From contig OY726561.1 in assembly GCA_963383645.1 (NCBI GenBank), forward strand, positions 139,519,965-139,583,964: DNA of 64,000 nt, read 5' to 3'. The notes under the pieces are model-generated. The model searched no databases. It saw nothing but the letters and a program-made list of their open reading frames with translations, and was not told the origin of the DNA. Below, piece after piece: positions 42,996 through 64,000 of the stretch (positions are counted from its first letter, which is position 1; each line of letters opens with the position of its first letter). Origin of the DNA: Muscardinus avellanarius (lineage: Eukaryota > Chordata > Mammalia > Rodentia > Gliridae). A program made the translations under genes and the position numbers.

Positions 42996-43660
42996 ACTGT
43001 TCCATAGCTAATATTGACTAAAAGCAAATCCCAAACTAAAGATACTACTCAACCATAAACGAACTCTTAAGTTTAATGGCTACACTTTTCCCCGTGTTTT
43101 CCTCCCTTCACCGCCCTCCCCTGACCCTCCACCAAGCGCTGGCAGACAAGGGAACCGGGTGAGCCGGGGACACTGGCGGAAGCCTTGGGGAGGGTCCTTT
43201 CGCAGCGCGGAGCTATTCAGGAGGCGTGCGTGCCCGACCATACTTGTTCTTAGGGATGCCTGGTGTGGACCTGAGGTTAGCCTGGGCCTCTCTATTTAAA
43301 AGCAGTTGTGTCGAATCGCAGTTAAGACGGGGTTGCAGGTCTGGCTGGCTGCAGACCAGACGGGGGGCTAGCTCCCCCCGCAGCTCCTCCCTGCACCTGC
43401 TGTGTTTACTGTAGCTGGCGGGAGTCTGCTGGTCCGGAACGTGCAGTCTCCGATCTCTGTATACCGACGAATCTCACGGCCTGGCCCCATCCTAATCAAT
43501 ACTGCAGTTTGGACAAGGCGGCCTGCCCAGGAGTGACGGAAGGTTCTTGAATCTTGCAAAACCCCGGTTCAGGTCAATTGCAGGTCAGGAAAGATGCCCA
43601 AATAAAGACCAGTCTGGCTCAAAGACCGAGCAGGGAGCCCTCTGGTGGTCAGGCCCCAGT
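42996..43660. other. Unique DNA upstream of POC1A
   Basis: About 660 bp, unique. A strong CTCF-type word lies at its right end (43637-43651). No gene recognised. Confidence 0.55.
43637..43651 (-). promoter_or_regulatory. CTCF motif candidate
   Basis: The word 'gccctctggtggtca' fits the reverse complement of the CTCF core consensus at every constrained position. It lies about 0.9 kb upstream of the POC1A start codon, between the ALAS1/TLR9 side and POC1A. Binding is inferred only. Confidence 0.5.
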
Positions 43661-43840
43661 ATGGCTTGTACTTTAGATGGAACTCGGGCATCTCACCTCC
43701 GGGCTACACTCCTCACTCCCTTTTTAATTTGGAAACAGGGTCTCCCTAAATTGAGACCCCGCTGAGGCTGGCCTCGAACCTGAGACCCTCCTGTCTCAGC
43801 CTCCCAAGTGCTGGGATTACGGGTGTGCACCGCCGCTCCT
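43661..43840 (-). repeat. Antisense SINE upstream of POC1A
   Basis: A degraded antisense B1-ID element with class B linker ('tttaatttggaaacag'), the last SINE before the POC1A CpG island. Confidence 0.75.
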
Positions 43841-44089
43841 TTTAGACCGGTAATCTTTGGTAGCCTCTGGGGCTGGAGGGTCCTGAGGAGGCCGGTTATT
43901 ACAAATGGGGAAAGTGGCCCGCAGAGCAGAGGCGGCTTCACTGAGGTCACACAGCCAAGCGGACGAGAACTGAGAATCGAACCTAGGTCGCTCCACTCCA
44001 CGGCTCCGATTCCAAGCGACTGGTCTGCTTTCAAATGGACACTTGGGTGCGTTCCGAGGGCCGAACCATGTAGGGCTCCCGAGGGCGGG

Positions 44090-44579
44090 TACTTTAAGGC
44101 AACGCGACCCAGCGGCCCACGCGTCCTTAAGGCCACCCCCTGGGTGGTGCAGGCCGGCCTGGCCCCGAGGCATCTCGGGAAATGTAGTTCTGCTTTCCCG
44201 CAGACGCTAAGTGTGGGCGGCGTGGAACTACATTTCCCAGAAGGCCGCGCTCCCCGTCACGTGGGCCGGGAGACGGGCCGGTGGGGCGAAGCCGGTGGCC
44301 GGGCTTTTCAAGCTCTCGGGAGGAATGCGTGGCCGCGGTCAGAGGTCCTTGGCAGCGCCATCTGTGGGTGGTCTGGCTTGGCCGAGCCGGACGCGGAGGC
44401 CGCGCCGCCATCCTCACAGCTCTGCTCACGGTCGGAGGGCAGAAAGCTGAGGCCCGTCTCCTTTAACTGCGGGGGGCGGGGCGCGGCGCCGCGACCGGCG
44501 TTGCCATTGGCGGCTGTTGGGGGCGCGGAAACTGAACCCGAGCAACCGCCGCCGCCGCCGCCTCGGGCTCCGGCCCGCC
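44090..44579 (+). promoter_or_regulatory. POC1A: POC1A CpG-island promoter and 5' UTR
   Basis: A GC- and CpG-rich island (about 44090-44810) surrounds the first exon. It contains two ZNF143-type words in opposite orientation (44173-44192 and 44224-44245), a perfect USF-type E-box 'gtcacgtgg' (44256-44264), an Sp1-like G-rich box (about 44471-44482), an inverted CCAAT ('attgg', 44506-44510) and YY1-like 'gccgccatc' (about 44403). There is no TATA box, as usual for housekeeping promoters. The transcription start is not resolved. Confidence 0.65.

Positions 44580-64000
<19,421 letters not shown>

Noticed and set aside
44352..44368. CTCF site 'gcgccatctgtgggtgg'
   Set aside because: One base is missing relative to the consensus spacing, and YY1-like or chance similarity is as likely.

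Overview
The window is nuclear DNA from a placental mammal, almost certainly a rodent of the squirrel-related clade (Sciuromorpha: dormice, mountain beaver, squirrels). The genes are intron-split vertebrate genes. The intergenic DNA is packed with composite SINEs that join a B1 (7SL-derived) half to an ID (tRNA-Ala-like) half through an A-rich linker, the architecture known as B1-dID. Other rodents are not strictly excluded, and the species cannot be named from sequence alone.

Three protein-coding genes are present, in the order and orientation known from human 3p21 (TLR9, ALAS1, POC1A), read here from the other strand. (1) TLR9, + strand: a small first exon carrying only the start codon (ATG 1310-1312), then an intron loaded with SINEs, then one large exon (3175-6255) encoding the endosomal CpG-DNA receptor (about 1027 aa). 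(2) ALAS1, - strand: 11 exons from about 25590 down to the polyadenylation signal at 11317-11322, encoding the 640-aa housekeeping 5-aminolevulinate synthase. The reading phase closes exactly at every junction I located. (3) POC1A, + strand: eight exons from 44580 to 62206 encoding residues 1-294 of the centriolar WD40 protein; the rest lies beyond the right edge. TLR9 and ALAS1 converge tail to tail across about 5 kb. ALAS1 and POC1A diverge head to head across about 19 kb.

The rest is repeats and unassigned DNA. SINEs dominate 1-3 kb, 6.3-13 kb, the larger ALAS1 introns, 26-43 kb and POC1A intron 1. They fall into at least four recognisable sequence classes and are repeatedly nested. An old L1 fragment in antisense orientation, chopped by younger SINEs, fills most of POC1A intron 1. 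A probable solo ERV LTR (- strand) lies near 41.0-41.6 kb. POC1A introns 6-8 are by contrast GC-rich and poor in SINEs.

The three genes do not form a pathway: TLR9 is innate immune sensing, ALAS1 is the first step of haem synthesis, POC1A is centriole structure. I found no undescribed molecular system. The most unusual local structure is a three-copy 33-bp tandem repeat whose exon-proximal unit contains the splice donor of ALAS1 exon 5, so that two altered GC-type copies of that donor sit in the intron. Also notable are an apparently shifted acceptor that shortens the TLR9 signal peptide, and recurrent SINE-into-SINE insertion at one A-rich linker. Gene identities, motif positions and comparisons with human rest on recalled family knowledge, not on a database search.
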